Source of the DNA: Actinomycetota bacterium
GTDB taxonomy: Bacteria > Actinomycetota > Acidimicrobiia > Acidimicrobiales > Acidimicrobilacustridaceae
DNA: 54,940 bases
Reading direction: 5' to 3'
Assembly (NCBI GenBank): GCA_009700115.1
Contig: WLMU01000002.1
Span: 1-54,940 of the forward strand
The translations under genes were made by a program, and so were the position numbers. Below are positions 1 to 8,854 of the stretch, one piece after another. Positions within the stretch are counted from its first letter, which is position 1; each line of letters starts with the position of its first letter. Under the pieces are notes generated by a model. That model was given only the letters and a program-made list of their open reading frames with translations. It was not told the origin of the DNA and did no database searches.

Positions 1-1
1 G

Positions 2-709
2 AAGAAAGCTCCGGCCAAGAAGACGGCCAAGGCGGCTCCGGCCAAGAAGGTCGTGAAGAAGGCGGCCCCAGCGAAGAAGGTCGTGAAGAAGGCGGCTCCG
101 GCGAAGAAAGCCCCAGCGAAGAAGGTCGTGAAGAAGGCGGCTCCGGCGAAGAAAGCCCCAGCGAAGAAGGTCGTGAAGAAGGCGGCTCCGGCCAAGAAAG
201 CCCCGGCCAAGAAGGTCGTAGCGAAGGTGGCTCCGGTGAAGAAGGCCGTCGTCAAAAAAGCTCCGGCACCTCCTGTTCAGCCCCCGCGGCCGAATCGTCT
301 CCCGCCAATCCCCAAGGAGCCGAAGAAGATTAAGTATCCGTTCGACGCAAAGTTCCTCGATGCACAGCGAGCCCATTTGCTTGAAGAGCGCCGTCGTCTT
401 GTGCACGATGCCGAAACCCTCACCGCTGAGGCGAATTCGCTGGCGGAGTTGCGTGAGCCTGGCGATGTGCAATTCGATGAAGAGTCGGGCGAAGGCGACA
501 CCCTTGCGGTGGAACGCGAACGCGATCTTGCGCTTTCCGCTCAGTTCCTGGATCAGGTCGACGAAATCGATCGCGCCATGCTCAAGATTGGCCAAGGCAC
601 ATACGGGATCTGTGAGATCTCCGGACTCGCCATTCCCAAGGAGCGTCTCCGCGCCATTCCTTGGTGTCGTGAACGTGTCGAGTACAAGGTCGGCAATTTC
701 CGACGCTGA
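2..709 (+). CDS. TraR/DksA-family protein with Lys/Ala/Pro-rich N-terminus (5' end outside window)
   Basis: The frame is open from the window edge, so the true start lies to the left; an in-frame GTG at 53 is only internal. The first ~90 visible residues are Lys/Ala/Pro repeats ([10 protein letters not shown]), a disordered, strongly basic, histone-H1-like tail that could bind DNA or RNA. The C-terminal ~130 residues look like a TraR/DksA coiled coil followed by a zinc-finger region. In that finger (GICEISG ... IPWCRE) only the first and third of the four usual cysteines remain; the others are Ser and Arg, so zinc binding is doubtful. Family members bind RNA polymerase through the secondary channel. 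It lies just upstream of lspA and rluD. The fold is fairly sure, the role is not. Confidence 0.75.
   Translation, partial: KKAPAKKTAKAAPAKKVVKKAAPAKKVVKKAAPAKKAPAKKVVKKAAPAKKAPAKKVVKKAAPAKKAPAKKVVAKVAPVKKAVVKKAPAPPVQPPRPNRLPPIPKEPKKIKYPFDAKFLDAQRAHLLEERRRLVHDAETLTAEANSLAELREPGDVQFDEESGEGDTLAVERERDLALSAQFLDQVDEIDRAMLKIGQGTYGICEISGLAIPKERLRAIPWCRERVEYKVGNFRR
76..210 (+). repeat. 45-base tandem repeat, three copies, inside the DksA-like gene
   Basis: Three head-to-tail copies of a 45-base unit (76-120, 121-165, 166-210) encode a 15-residue Lys/Ala/Pro block. The first two copies are identical; the third carries a few G/C changes. More diverged partial copies flank them. Such exact repeats can change copy number by slippage or recombination, so the length of the basic tail may vary between strains. 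Confidence 0.85.
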
Positions 710-737
710 AGCGCCACGGATCGGGCAGACCAGCCCC

Positions 738-743
738 TAGGTT
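738..743 (+). promoter_or_regulatory. Putative -10 box (TAGGTT) for leaderless lspA
   Basis: TAGGTT sits 7 bases before the GTG at 751, the spacing expected if transcription begins at the start codon. The same arrangement recurs before many genes here. It favours GTG 751 over the TTG at 742, which would overlap the box. Confidence 0.45.
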
Positions 744-750
744 GGAACCC

Positions 751-1323
751 GTGACAAGCACGAACACTCCTGCTACCGGCGCACCGACCCATCGGGTCTT
801 GTTCGGCGCGGTCGCAGTCGGGTGGGTAGTCGCTGATCAATTGTCCAAGTCCTGGGCGGTGTCCTCGCTCGGTAATCGGACCATCGATGTGCTGTGGACG
901 CTCCGCTTTCAGTTGGCCGTAAATCACGGAGCATCGTTCAGCCTCGGTGCCGGATTTGGCACATGGATTGGGCTTCTCGCTTTGGTTCTCGTCGGAGTTC
1001 TTGTTTGGAAGGGCGGCTCTGTCCGCAGCCGACTCGGAGCAGTTGCCCTTGGCATGATCGTGGGTGGAGCGCTCGGCAATGTCCTTGATCGAGCATTCCG
1101 CGGCGACGCGGGGTTCTTTCATGGTGGCGTTATCGATTTCATCGACTTTCAGTGGTGGCCAGTTTTCAATGTCGCCGATATCGGCGTGGTCTGCGGGGCA
1201 GCACTACTCGTGATCTCCACGTTGCGAGATCCTCGACAGAATGATTCGAAAATGGTGAACGGTCGCTCCGACGCCGTGACGCAGTCCGACAATGCGTCTT
1301 CGACGCAGATCGAGAGCAACTGA
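751..1323 (+). CDS. lspA: Signal peptidase II (lipoprotein signal peptidase)
   Basis: Membrane aspartyl protease that removes the signal peptide from diacylglyceryl-modified prolipoproteins. About 190 residues with four hydrophobic segments, as usual for LspA. Family motifs are present: DQLSK near residue 29, GNVLDR with a catalytic Asp near 113, and FNVAD with the second catalytic Asp near 143. I chose GTG 751 because a -10-like TAGGTT lies 7 bases upstream; a TTG at 742 would add three residues. The ~45-residue hydrophilic tail after the last helix is probably cytoplasmic. Its stop is one base before the rluD start, so the two are likely cotranscribed. Confidence 0.93.
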   Translation: MTSTNTPATGAPTHRVLFGAVAVGWVVADQLSKSWAVSSLGNRTIDVLWTLRFQLAVNHGASFSLGAGFGTWIGLLALVLVGVLVWKGGSVRSRLGAVALGMIVGGALGNVLDRAFRGDAGFFHGGVIDFIDFQWWPVFNVADIGVVCGAALLVISTLRDPRQNDSKMVNGRSDAVTQSDNASSTQIESN

Positions 1324-1324
1324 T

Positions 1325-2266
1325 ATGGCCTATACCGAGGTCATCCCTTCAGCGTTGGCTGGCGAGCGTATCGATCGTGTTGTGGCGATGATTAGCGGAG
1401 CGAGCCGCACGAGAGTCACGGACTGGCTCGATGACGGACTTGTGATGTGTAACGACACGGTGGTGAAAACGCGTTCTCGTCGGGTCGCAGAAGGCGACGT
1501 TGTGGTTATCGATGTCGAACCTGATCTTGGCCCCGAACCCCTTCTCGCCGAGCCCGACATCACGGTTCCAATTGTGTATGTCGATGACGACGTCATCGTT
1601 ATCGATAAGCCCGTCGGCCTCGTTGTTCATCCGGGAGCAGGAAACGCAACGGGCACACTCGTGCAAGCAATGCTTGCGGTGTATCCAGAGATTGCCTCGA
1701 TCGGTGAACCTGAACGACCGGGCGTTGTGCATCGACTCGACAAGGACACGTCAGGTCTGATGCTCATGGCCCGTTCCGCCGAAGCGCATTCAGAGCTAAG
1801 CGCAATGTTGGCCGAGCACGAGGTGGAACGCACCTATCTCACATTGGTCTGGGGAATACCCGAAGCGGGAAGTGGATTAATCGACGCACCCATTGGCCGC
1901 TCAACTCGTGAACCAACAAAAATGGTGGTGAGTGCGCAAGGCCGTGACGCTCGCACCCGTTACACCGTTCTCGAAACTTTCCAAGAACCGGTTCCGTGTG
2001 CGTTAGTCGAGTGTCGACTTGAAACCGGCCGAACCCATCAGATCCGCGTTCATATGGCGGCTATCGAACATGCCGTGGTTGGCGATGACCGATACCGCGG
2101 TGTTCGTCCCGCCATTGAGACGCCGCGTATTTTCTTGCATTCGGCAGCACTCGAATTCGATCATCCGGTTCGACCCGACGAACGACTGGCGTTTGTCTCC
2201 GAATTGCCGCCGGATTTGGCTGCAGTGCTCGAGTGGCTCAGGAGCCAGAAGCCCACGGGGGCGTAA
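1325..2266 (+). CDS. rluD: RluD-type 23S rRNA pseudouridine synthase
   Basis: An N-terminal S4 RNA-binding domain (about residues 10-75) is followed by an RluA-family catalytic domain. The signature HRLDKDTSGL near residue 140 contains the catalytic Asp of this family. The 313-residue length fits RluC/RluD enzymes, which modify helix 69 or nearby sites of 23S rRNA; the exact target cannot be read from the sequence. ATG 1325 follows the lspA stop directly and gives the normal N-terminus of the S4 domain. The 3' end overlaps the convergent Rrf2 gene by 29 bases. lspA-rluD adjacency is common in Actinomycetota. Confidence 0.92.
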   Translation: MAYTEVIPSALAGERIDRVVAMISGASRTRVTDWLDDGLVMCNDTVVKTRSRRVAEGDVVVIDVEPDLGPEPLLAEPDITVPIVYVDDDVIVIDKPVGLVVHPGAGNATGTLVQAMLAVYPEIASIGEPERPGVVHRLDKDTSGLMLMARSAEAHSELSAMLAEHEVERTYLTLVWGIPEAGSGLIDAPIGRSTREPTKMVVSAQGRDARTRYTVLETFQEPVPCALVECRLETGRTHQIRVHMAAIEHAVVGDDRYRGVRPAIETPRIFLHSAALEFDHPVRPDERLAFVSELPPDLAAVLEWLRSQKPTGA

Positions 2267-2732
2267 CCGCAGGTGTGGCTGCGACTTCGGTCGGCCACTT
2301 CCCTTGGCCTTGAGCGATGGAAACAATGTCAGCCAAGGTTGCGGCTTCGAGATAGCGGCGCATGTGCTCGCCAACGTCGTCCCAGACGGCAAGCAACACG
2401 CACTGTCCTTCGTGGTCGCACGCGCCGTCGGTATGTGGCTGACCAAAGTCGCCGGCCACGATTGGTCCATCGACGGCGCTGACGATGTCGGACAGACGAA
2501 TTGATTCGGGCGTTCGAGCGAGGACGTAGCCGCCACCGACGCCACGTTTCGATCGAACGAGTCCCGCTCCTTTGAGAGCGAGCAGGATCTGTTCGAGATA
2601 TGGCTGGGGGAGGCCGGTGCGCTCGGCGATGTCGCGCACAGAGGTGGGTCCGCCATCTTCGGAATGCAGCGCAAGCGACAGCAGTGCCCTGCTTGCATAG
2701 TCGCCTCGCGTCGATACCTTCACGCCCGGCAT
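2238..2732 (-). CDS. Rrf2-family transcriptional regulator
   Basis: A 164-residue winged-helix regulator. The N-terminus STRGDYASRALL, the segment LEQILLALKGAGLV and the wing RGVGGGYVLAR are typical of Rrf2/IscR/NsrR proteins, which often sense iron-sulphur status, nitric oxide or redox. In the sensor region I see two cysteines spaced C-x5-C (GACDHEGQC) near residue 110. IscR has three in a C-x5-C-x5-C pattern, so cluster binding would need another ligand. ATG 2732 puts the conserved N-terminus in place; upstream in-frame extensions look non-coding. Targets unknown. Divergent from the phosphodiesterase-like gene with a 68-base gap, so it might control that gene. Confidence 0.88.
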   Translation of the reverse strand: MPGVKVSTRGDYASRALLSLALHSEDGGPTSVRDIAERTGLPQPYLEQILLALKGAGLVRSKRGVGGGYVLARTPESIRLSDIVSAVDGPIVAGDFGQPHTDGACDHEGQCVLLAVWDDVGEHMRRYLEAATLADIVSIAQGQGKWPTEVAATPAVTPPWASGS

Positions 2733-2800
2733 CGTAGGGGGAAGCGGCGGACTCTGGGGCAAGCCGGCCCCGGCACTACCGTGATCTTCGGAGGACCACC

Positions 2801-3931
2801 GTGGATTCCCAATCGAGACTGACTGCTGCTGCGCCCGATGGGCGTGTCTTGCCCGACTACGACGGGGCCTGTATCTCCAACATCGTTCCGGCGTTGCTTG
2901 ATCCGTCGATCTCATGGCCGACATGGATTCCTGAGGTCGCAGCCGAGGCCAATCAGGTGGTGGTGCTCGTTCTTGATGGCATCGGATGGAATCAATTGTG
3001 CGATCGCCAGCACCTTGCTCCAACGATGTCTGCGATGGCGGGCGGAGCGATCACGAGTGTTGCGCCTTCGACAACAGCCACAGCGCTGACGTCGATTAGC
3101 ACCGGAGCGCCTCCTGGGCTTCACGGGATTATGGGCTATCGAATGGCGATGGGTCGCGACGTACTCAACGTTTTGCGGTGGTCAGCAAATGGTCGCGATG
3201 CACGGAAATCTCTTGAACCTGAATTGGCGCAGACGCTCGACGTGTTCGAAGCGCAACGTCCACCGGTGATTACGCGCGCAGAGTTTCGCGAATCTGGATT
3301 CACTCGCGCTCATCTCGATAAGACTCGATTCATAGGTTGGCGAGTGTCTTCAACGCTTGTTACAGAAATCAGTGCAGCACTGAATCGCAACGAACCGTTC
3401 GTGTACGCGTATTACGACGGCATCGACAAAATCGCCCATGAGTTTGGTCTCGGAGCGCATTACGACGCCGAGTTGGCGTTTGTTGATCGACTCGTTGCTG
3501 ACATTTTGAGTGCGCTACCAATTGGCGCCGCGTTGGTTGTCACATCCGACCACGGCCAGGTCGATGTTGGCGACGCTGTCCTGACGCCCGATCCGGCAGT
3601 GATGTCGCATGTCGATCTGCAATCAGGCGAAGGAAGATTTCGATGGTTACACGCTCGTCCCGGCCATGCCCGTGTGCTCCTTGACGACGCCAGCGCACTT
3701 CATTCCGATCGTTCGTGGGTTGTGAGTCGTGATCAGGTCATTGATGAAGGCTGGTTTGGTTCCACGGTCACCGACGAAGCTCGATCTCGCTTAGGCGACG
3801 TCGCACTGGTGGCGCGGGATCCGATCGCTTTTCATGATCCTGCCGATAGCGGGTCGTTTCCTCTGCGAGCCCGGCATGGCTCGTTAACAGCCGACGAAAT
3901 GTATGTTCCGCTCCTCGTTGGCAATCGCTAA
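2801..3931 (+). CDS. Alkaline-phosphatase-superfamily hydrolase (nucleotide pyrophosphatase/phosphodiesterase type)
   Basis: A 376-residue protein with the metal-site order of the NPP branch of the alkaline phosphatase superfamily: VLDGIGWN (first Asp), PSTTATA (Thr nucleophile), DGIDKIAHEFG (Asp and His), TSDHG (Asp-His pair) and RHGSL near the C-terminus (last His). These bind two zinc ions and hydrolyse phosphodiesters or pyrophosphates. I see no signal peptide, so it is probably cytoplasmic. The GTG start has a strong Shine-Dalgarno sequence (GGAGGA) about 5 bases upstream. Substrate cannot be assigned. Divergent from the Rrf2 regulator. Confidence 0.85.
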   Translation: MDSQSRLTAAAPDGRVLPDYDGACISNIVPALLDPSISWPTWIPEVAAEANQVVVLVLDGIGWNQLCDRQHLAPTMSAMAGGAITSVAPSTTATALTSISTGAPPGLHGIMGYRMAMGRDVLNVLRWSANGRDARKSLEPELAQTLDVFEAQRPPVITRAEFRESGFTRAHLDKTRFIGWRVSSTLVTEISAALNRNEPFVYAYYDGIDKIAHEFGLGAHYDAELAFVDRLVADILSALPIGAALVVTSDHGQVDVGDAVLTPDPAVMSHVDLQSGEGRFRWLHARPGHARVLLDDASALHSDRSWVVSRDQVIDEGWFGSTVTDEARSRLGDVALVARDPIAFHDPADSGSFPLRARHGSLTADEMYVPLLVGNR

Positions 3932-3955
3932 GCATTCTTCGGTAAGACTGTTCTC

Positions 3956-4459
3956 ATGACAGACGCAATGGCCGGAGGCGCTGATCGCGCCGAACTCATG
4001 CTTCCAAGTGAAGAAGTCGGTGCTGACGAAGATCAGCGAGAGATGGTGTCAGAGCCAGCGAAGGTGATGCGCGTCGGCTCGATGATCAAGCAATTACTCG
4101 ACGAGGTTCGTCAGACCGAACTTGATGAACCATCACGAATTCGATTGCGAGCGATCTACGACCGGTCGATCGAAGAACTTGGCTCAGCGTTGTCGCCGGA
4201 TCTGCGCGATGAATTGAAGCGACTGGCGTTTCCGTTTGCCGATGAAGGAACGCCGACCGAGATTGAGTTGCGGGTGGCCCAAGCGCAGCTTGTTGGCTGG
4301 CTCGAAGGCCTCTTTCACGGGATTCAAGCCACTCTGTTTGCTCAACAGATGGCTGCTCGACAACAACTCGAGAACATGCGGGGTGAATTGCTCCCCGGGG
4401 CCGGTCACCCAGGTTCGGAATTTCCCGAACCCGAGGACCGCCCCGGGACCTACCTCTAA
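3956..4459 (+). CDS. bpa: Bacterial proteasome activator (Bpa/PafE family)
   Basis: A 167-residue protein closely matching M. tuberculosis Bpa/PafE (Rv3780) from memory: PAKVMRVGSMIKQLLDEV, then ELRVAQAQLVGWLEGLFHG and QATLFAQQMAARQQLE. Bpa forms a dodecameric ring that docks on the 20S proteasome and opens its gate without ATP. The C-terminus here is GTYL, against GQYL in Mycobacterium, which inserts between proteasome alpha subunits. The N-terminal ~35 residues are acidic and variable, as in homologues. ATG 3956 is preceded by a weak -10-like TAAGAC at 7 bases. It implies a proteasome elsewhere in the genome. Only 14 bases separate it from the convergent hdeD-like gene. Confidence 0.93.
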   Translation: MTDAMAGGADRAELMLPSEEVGADEDQREMVSEPAKVMRVGSMIKQLLDEVRQTELDEPSRIRLRAIYDRSIEELGSALSPDLRDELKRLAFPFADEGTPTEIELRVAQAQLVGWLEGLFHGIQATLFAQQMAARQQLENMRGELLPGAGHPGSEFPEPEDRPGTYL

Positions 4460-4473
4460 GTCTCAGTTCGTCT

Positions 4474-5052
4474 TCAGGAACCAGAAGTGAGCGTGGCCTT
4501 GACCTTGCTTAACTGGTAGCCGGAGAACAGGAACAGAAGGCCAAGCAGAGCGAGGCCGATGCCGATCACGATGCCGAGCACATTCGTCGTGGCTTCGGGC
4601 CACGCCATGATGATGATGCCGATGGCGATGGTGATGAGACCCTCGATGAGGAGCGCGCCTCGGCCCTCGTTCTTGCCGATCATGAATGAGACGACAATCG
4701 CAATGAGTCCGGTGATCACGAAATCGAGACCGACGAGCCAAACGATGACGGTGACGGTTGCTCCAGTCCAGAAGATAAGAGCCAGACCAAAGCCGAAGTT
4801 GATGAGGCCACGGATGAGCAGCAAGCCCCAGTAGGAGCCCTTGCGGTGTGTAGTGACGGCCTCGGCGGCCTGGCCGAAGCCGGAGACGACGAAGAGGAAT
4901 CCGATGATGATCGCAATGATTTGAAGCTCGCGATCGGGCCGGAACAGCAGGACAAGGCCGGCGATGAGGCTGATGAAGCCAATCGAGTAGGCAGTGATTC
5001 TGGAGCCTCTTAGGAGGTCCATTGTTGAACGGTCTTCGGCTGCTGCAGTCAT
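4474..5052 (-). CDS. HdeD-family (DUF308) membrane protein
   Basis: A 192-residue protein with about six hydrophobic segments arranged as repeated helix pairs, typical of the HdeD/DUF308 family (acid-stress-associated inner membrane proteins in E. coli; role elsewhere unclear). The cytoplasmic N-terminus is short and charged. ATG 5052 is supported by a Shine-Dalgarno GGAGG about 6 bases upstream; longer in-frame starts would add a non-membrane stretch of unlikely composition. The 181-base gap to dnaE probably holds both divergent promoters. Confidence 0.85.
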   Translation of the reverse strand: MTAAAEDRSTMDLLRGSRITAYSIGFISLIAGLVLLFRPDRELQIIAIIIGFLFVVSGFGQAAEAVTTHRKGSYWGLLLIRGLINFGFGLALIFWTGATVTVIVWLVGLDFVITGLIAIVVSFMIGKNEGRGALLIEGLITIAIGIIIMAWPEATTNVLGIVIGIGLALLGLLFLFSGYQLSKVKATLTSGS

Positions 5053-5233
5053 TGTGACCTCCGGTTGGAGTGGATGGTGAAAGGTTGCTGAAAGGTTACG
5101 GCCGGTCCTTGATGGGCTTAGGGATCCCCGGAGCGCGAGCGGGGGAGTGACGCTACGATCGCCGGGCATCACATCGGTGTAATTCGCCGAGCGGCGGACC
5201 CAGTTCAACGACCACAGCACGGAGCCCACAGCG
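5053..5233. promoter_or_regulatory. Divergent intergenic region between hdeD-like gene and dnaE
   Basis: 181 bases without a gene. On the plus strand a -10-like TACGAT near 5154 would give a dnaE leader of roughly 70 bases. The minus side carries the GGAGG ribosome site of the hdeD-like gene. No clear riboswitch or operator is visible. Confidence 0.35.
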
Positions 5234-8200
5234 GTGCCCGATTCCTTTACCCATCTGCATTTACATACCGAGTTCTCGATGCTCGACGGCGCTGCGCGCG
5301 TGGGCGATGTGGTGGCTGCCGCTGCCGCCGATGGTCAACCCGCTGTCGGCATCACTGACCACGGGAACATGTATGGCGTTCTCGATTTCTACAAAGCAGC
5401 GAAAGAAGTCGGGGTTAAGCCGATTATCGGCTCGGAGCTTTACCAGGCCTACGACCACCGAACCGAGCGCCCGACTCGGCGCGGGCGTATGGACGATTCC
5501 GGCGGCGAAGCCGAAGGCGGCCGCAAGGCGTATTACCACCTGACGGCATTGGCGGAGAGTTCGGTTGGTTACAAGAACCTCATTCAGCTCTCGAGCCGCG
5601 CCTTTCTCGAGGGTTATTACATGAAGCCCAAGGTCGATTGGGAACTTCTCGAAGAACACCACGAAGGTCTCATCGTCACGAGCGGATGCCTTGGAGGCCA
5701 AGTACTTCAGGCGCTGATGAATGGCGATGAACGCGGCGCGCTGGAAAAGGCGGCCCGGCTTCAAGACATTTTTGGTCGAGACAATTTCTTCGTCGAGATC
5801 CAAGATCACGGCATCCCTGAACAGAAAACCACGAATCCACAATTGCTTGAGATCGCGCGCGCCATCAAGGCTCCGCTAGTAGCGACCAACGACAGTCACT
5901 ATGTGCACCAGCACGATGCGGTTTCTCACGACGCGTTGTTGTGTGTGCAAACCGGTTCGCTCATGAGCGACCCCGATCGTTTTAAGTTTCATGGCGATCA
6001 GCACTATTTAAAATCGGCTGCCGAGATGCGTTGGCTGTTTGACGAAGTGCCTGAAGCTTGCGACAACACGCTCTGGATCGCCGAGCGCTGCAATGTCGAA
6101 ATCGAATTCGGAAATCCGCAACTTCCCAACTTCCCGCTCCCTGAGGGCTTCACCGATGGTGCGGAGTACTTACGTCATCTCACGTTTGAAGGGGCCAAAC
6201 AACGTTGGGGCGAGACCGTTCCCGACCACATCGTCGAACGCTTGGTCTACGAACTCCAGGTCATTGCCGATATGGGGTTCTCTTCGTACTTCCTGATCGT
6301 TTGGGATCTCATCAAGCACGCTCGAGATAACAACATTCGCGTCGGGCCAGGTCGAGGTTCAGCCGCTGGTTGTGCGGTGGCCTACACGTTGCGAATCACC
6401 GACCTCGATCCAATCGAATACGACCTTCTGTTCGAGCGCTTCTTGAACCCAAGCCGTAGTTCGATGCCCGATATCGACATGGACTTCGACTCCCGTTACC
6501 GAGACGAAATGATTCGCTACGCGGCTGAGAAATATGGCCGTGACCATGTTGCCCAGATCGTCACGTTCTCGACGATCAAAGCTCGTGCTGCGGTTCGTGA
6601 TGCCGCCCGAGTGCTGGGCTATCCCTATGCGGTGGGCGACAAAGTGGCCAAGCTCATGCCTCCGTTGGTCATGGGTCGCGACACGCCGCTGTATGCGTGC
6701 CTCGAGGAACACCCCAAGTTCACCGATGGCTTCAAGATGGCCTCAGATCTTCGCGACATCTACGCGAATGACAACGATGCCCGTCAGGTCATCGATGTTG
6801 CGCGTGGACTTGAAGGACTTCGCCGCCAGGACGGTATTCACGCTGCAGCGGTAGTGATTACGAAGGAACCGCTTACCGAGTACCTGCCAATTCAACGCAA
6901 GCCTGAAGCAGGTTCCGATCCCGATCTCGCTCCAGTCGTCACCCAGTACGAAATGCACGGTGTCGAGGAACTTGGCCTTCTCAAGATGGATTTCTTGGGG
7001 CTACGAAACCTCGATGTCATCACTGACACCTTGGCGATGCTCGTGATCACTCAAGGGATCGATGTCGATATCGACACGATTCCGCTCGATGACGACCTCA
7101 CCTTGGCCATGTTGCGCAACGGCGACTCCATTGGCGTGTTCCAGCTTGAAGGTGGCCCGATGCGAGCGCTTATGCGCTCTCTGGCCCCGACCTCATTCGA
7201 AGACGTTGCTGCTCTTGTAGCGCTTTACCGACCGGGCCCGATGGCCGCGAATATGCACAACGATTACGCCGATCGCAAGAACGGGCGTAAACCGATCGAC
7301 TACCTGCACGACGATCTTGCTGAACTTCTTGGCGATACCTACGGACTCATGATTTATCAAGAGTCCGTCATGCGAGTGGCCCAGAAATTCGCTGGGTATT
7401 CGCTTGCCGACGCCGATAATCTGCGCAAAGCCTGCGGCAAGAAGGTGCGCGAACTCATTCAGAAAGAGCGCGAGAAGTTTGTCGAAGGTTGCGACGCCGA
7501 GGGCTATGGCCGAGAAATTGGTTCAGCGCTTTTCGATGTCATTGAACCGTTTGCCGATTACGCGTTCAATAAGAGCCACAGTTACGGCTACGGCCTCATC
7601 GCCTATCAAACTGCCTATCTCAAAGCGCATTATCCGGTTGAGTATCTCGCCGCTCTTCTCACCAGCGTCAAGGCCAATCTCGACAGAGCGGCTATTTATC
7701 TGAACGAGTGTCGTCAGATGGGAATCGAAGTGCTGGTTCCCGACGTCAACATTTCGGTGAGCGATTTCATTGCCTTCGATAAACCCGATGGCACGCGCGC
7801 AATCGCATTCGGAATGTCTGCGGTCCGCAATGTTGGCGAGGGTCTTGTTGGGCTGATGCTGGCCGAACGCGACGCAAACGGGAAGTTCGAGGACTTCTTC
7901 GACTTTTGCGATCGAGTCGACGTCAGCGTTCTCAACAAGAGGACCATCGAGTCGCTCATTAAAGCCGGCGGTTTCGACTCGATGGGCTACTCCCGAAAGG
8001 GACTTCTCGGTTACTTCGATCGAATCATCGATGACACCGTTGCCCGTCGGCGCAAAGAAGCCGAAGGTCAGTTCGATCTTTTCTCAATGGCCGACGATGA
8101 CGACGATGGCGCGCTGGTGGCCGGAACTCGCATTGTTATTCCGGAAGAAGACTTCGATAAGCGACAACGTCTCACCTTCGAAAAGGAAATGCTCGGCCTT

Positions 8201-8773
8201 TACGTCTCGGACCATCCGCTGATGGGTGCCGAGATGTCATTGCGTCGTCGGACCGAGTCGACAATCGCGGAACTCGAAGGCGTCGAAGACGGAACGATGC
8301 GCACCGTTGGTGGCCTTGTCACCTCGCTACAAAAGAAGTGGACTCGAAAAGGTGACCTCATGGCCGTCTTCGTCCTCGAAGATCTCCAGGCAACCGTCGA
8401 GGTCATGGTGTTCCCCAAGACCATGCAGAATTACGGGCACCTTCTGGAAGACGACGCCGTGGTGATCCTCCGTGCCCGGGTCGATACTCGTGATGACCAG
8501 CCCAAGCTCATGGCGATGGAACTCGAACGATTTGAACCGGTAATCGATGGCAACCCGCCCGTGCACGTCAATCTGAAACCTGCAGCGCTTAGCGACGAAC
8601 TGCTCGGCGCCCTCAAAGCCCTGCTCTCAGAGCATCCCGGCGAATCTCAGGTCTTCCTCCGCATCGGCGAGCACCAGGTGTTGCTGCTCCCAGAGAATTT
8701 CGCGGTCTCGGCCACGGCCGGTCTTCTTGCTGAACTTAGGGAATTGCTTGGCCCAGATGCGGTCGCGAACTGA
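5234..8773 (+). CDS. dnaE: DNA polymerase III alpha subunit
   Basis: Replicative DNA polymerase, 1179 residues, the DnaE1 size. An N-terminal PHP domain (THLHLHTEFSMLDG; TDHGNMYG) is followed by the C-family polymerase palm. The catalytic aspartates are in PDIDMDFD near residue 411 and KMDFLGLR near residue 585. Fingers, a helix-hairpin-helix region and an OB fold (about 1000-1070) follow. It lacks the C-terminal imuA'-linked features of DnaE2 that I can judge, and its position after lspA-rluD matches dnaE1 in mycobacteria. GTG 5234 gives the conserved N-terminus. A probable terminator lies just downstream. Confidence 0.97.
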   Translation: MPDSFTHLHLHTEFSMLDGAARVGDVVAAAAADGQPAVGITDHGNMYGVLDFYKAAKEVGVKPIIGSELYQAYDHRTERPTRRGRMDDSGGEAEGGRKAYYHLTALAESSVGYKNLIQLSSRAFLEGYYMKPKVDWELLEEHHEGLIVTSGCLGGQVLQALMNGDERGALEKAARLQDIFGRDNFFVEIQDHGIPEQKTTNPQLLEIARAIKAPLVATNDSHYVHQHDAVSHDALLCVQTGSLMSDPDRFKFHGDQHYLKSAAEMRWLFDEVPEACDNTLWIAERCNVEIEFGNPQLPNFPLPEGFTDGAEYLRHLTFEGAKQRWGETVPDHIVERLVYELQVIADMGFSSYFLIVWDLIKHARDNNIRVGPGRGSAAGCAVAYTLRITDLDPIEYDLLFERFLNPSRSSMPDIDMDFDSRYRDEMIRYAAEKYGRDHVAQIVTFSTIKARAAVRDAARVLGYPYAVGDKVAKLMPPLVMGRDTPLYACLEEHPKFTDGFKMASDLRDIYANDNDARQVIDVARGLEGLRRQDGIHAAAVVITKEPLTEYLPIQRKPEAGSDPDLAPVVTQYEMHGVEELGLLKMDFLGLRNLDVITDTLAMLVITQGIDVDIDTIPLDDDLTLAMLRNGDSIGVFQLEGGPMRALMRSLAPTSFEDVAALVALYRPGPMAANMHNDYADRKNGRKPIDYLHDDLAELLGDTYGLMIYQESVMRVAQKFAGYSLADADNLRKACGKKVRELIQKEREKFVEGCDAEGYGREIGSALFDVIEPFADYAFNKSHSYGYGLIAYQTAYLKAHYPVEYLAALLTSVKANLDRAAIYLNECRQMGIEVLVPDVNISVSDFIAFDKPDGTRAIAFGMSAVRNVGEGLVGLMLAERDANGKFEDFFDFCDRVDVSVLNKRTIESLIKAGGFDSMGYSRKGLLGYFDRIIDDTVARRRKEAEGQFDLFSMADDDDDGALVAGTRIVIPEEDFDKRQRLTFEKEMLGLYVSDHPLMGAEMSLRRRTESTIAELEGVEDGTMRTVGGLVTSLQKKWTRKGDLMAVFVLEDLQATVEVMVFPKTMQNYGHLLEDDAVVILRARVDTRDDQPKLMAMELERFEPVIDGNPPVHVNLKPAALSDELLGALKALLSEHPGESQVFLRIGEHQVLLLPENFAVSATAGLLAELRELLGPDAVAN

Positions 8774-8803
8774 CATCGGGGGCCGAATTGCGTTAGCGGG
8801 CGA

Positions 8804-8830
8804 GCCGGGGTGAACTAGTACTCCGGTTTT
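8804..8830 (+). terminator. Probable intrinsic terminator after dnaE
   Basis: A 7-pair stem (8805-8811 with 8820-8826, one G-U pair) with an 8-base loop is followed by four T residues. It lies 31 bases after the dnaE stop. Moderate strength. Confidence 0.5.
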
Positions 8831-8854
8831 GTCTGTTTCAGGGGCTGTTGAACC

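Noticed and set aside
53-260. Regular short repeats at the left edge as a possible CRISPR array
   Set aside because: The repeats are in-frame codons for Lys/Ala/Pro, with no unique spacers between them.
2003-2698. Long open frame on the minus strand over rluD and the Rrf2 gene
   Set aside because: It overlaps two genes with clear family motifs and encodes Ser/Arg-rich low-similarity sequence; a shadow frame.
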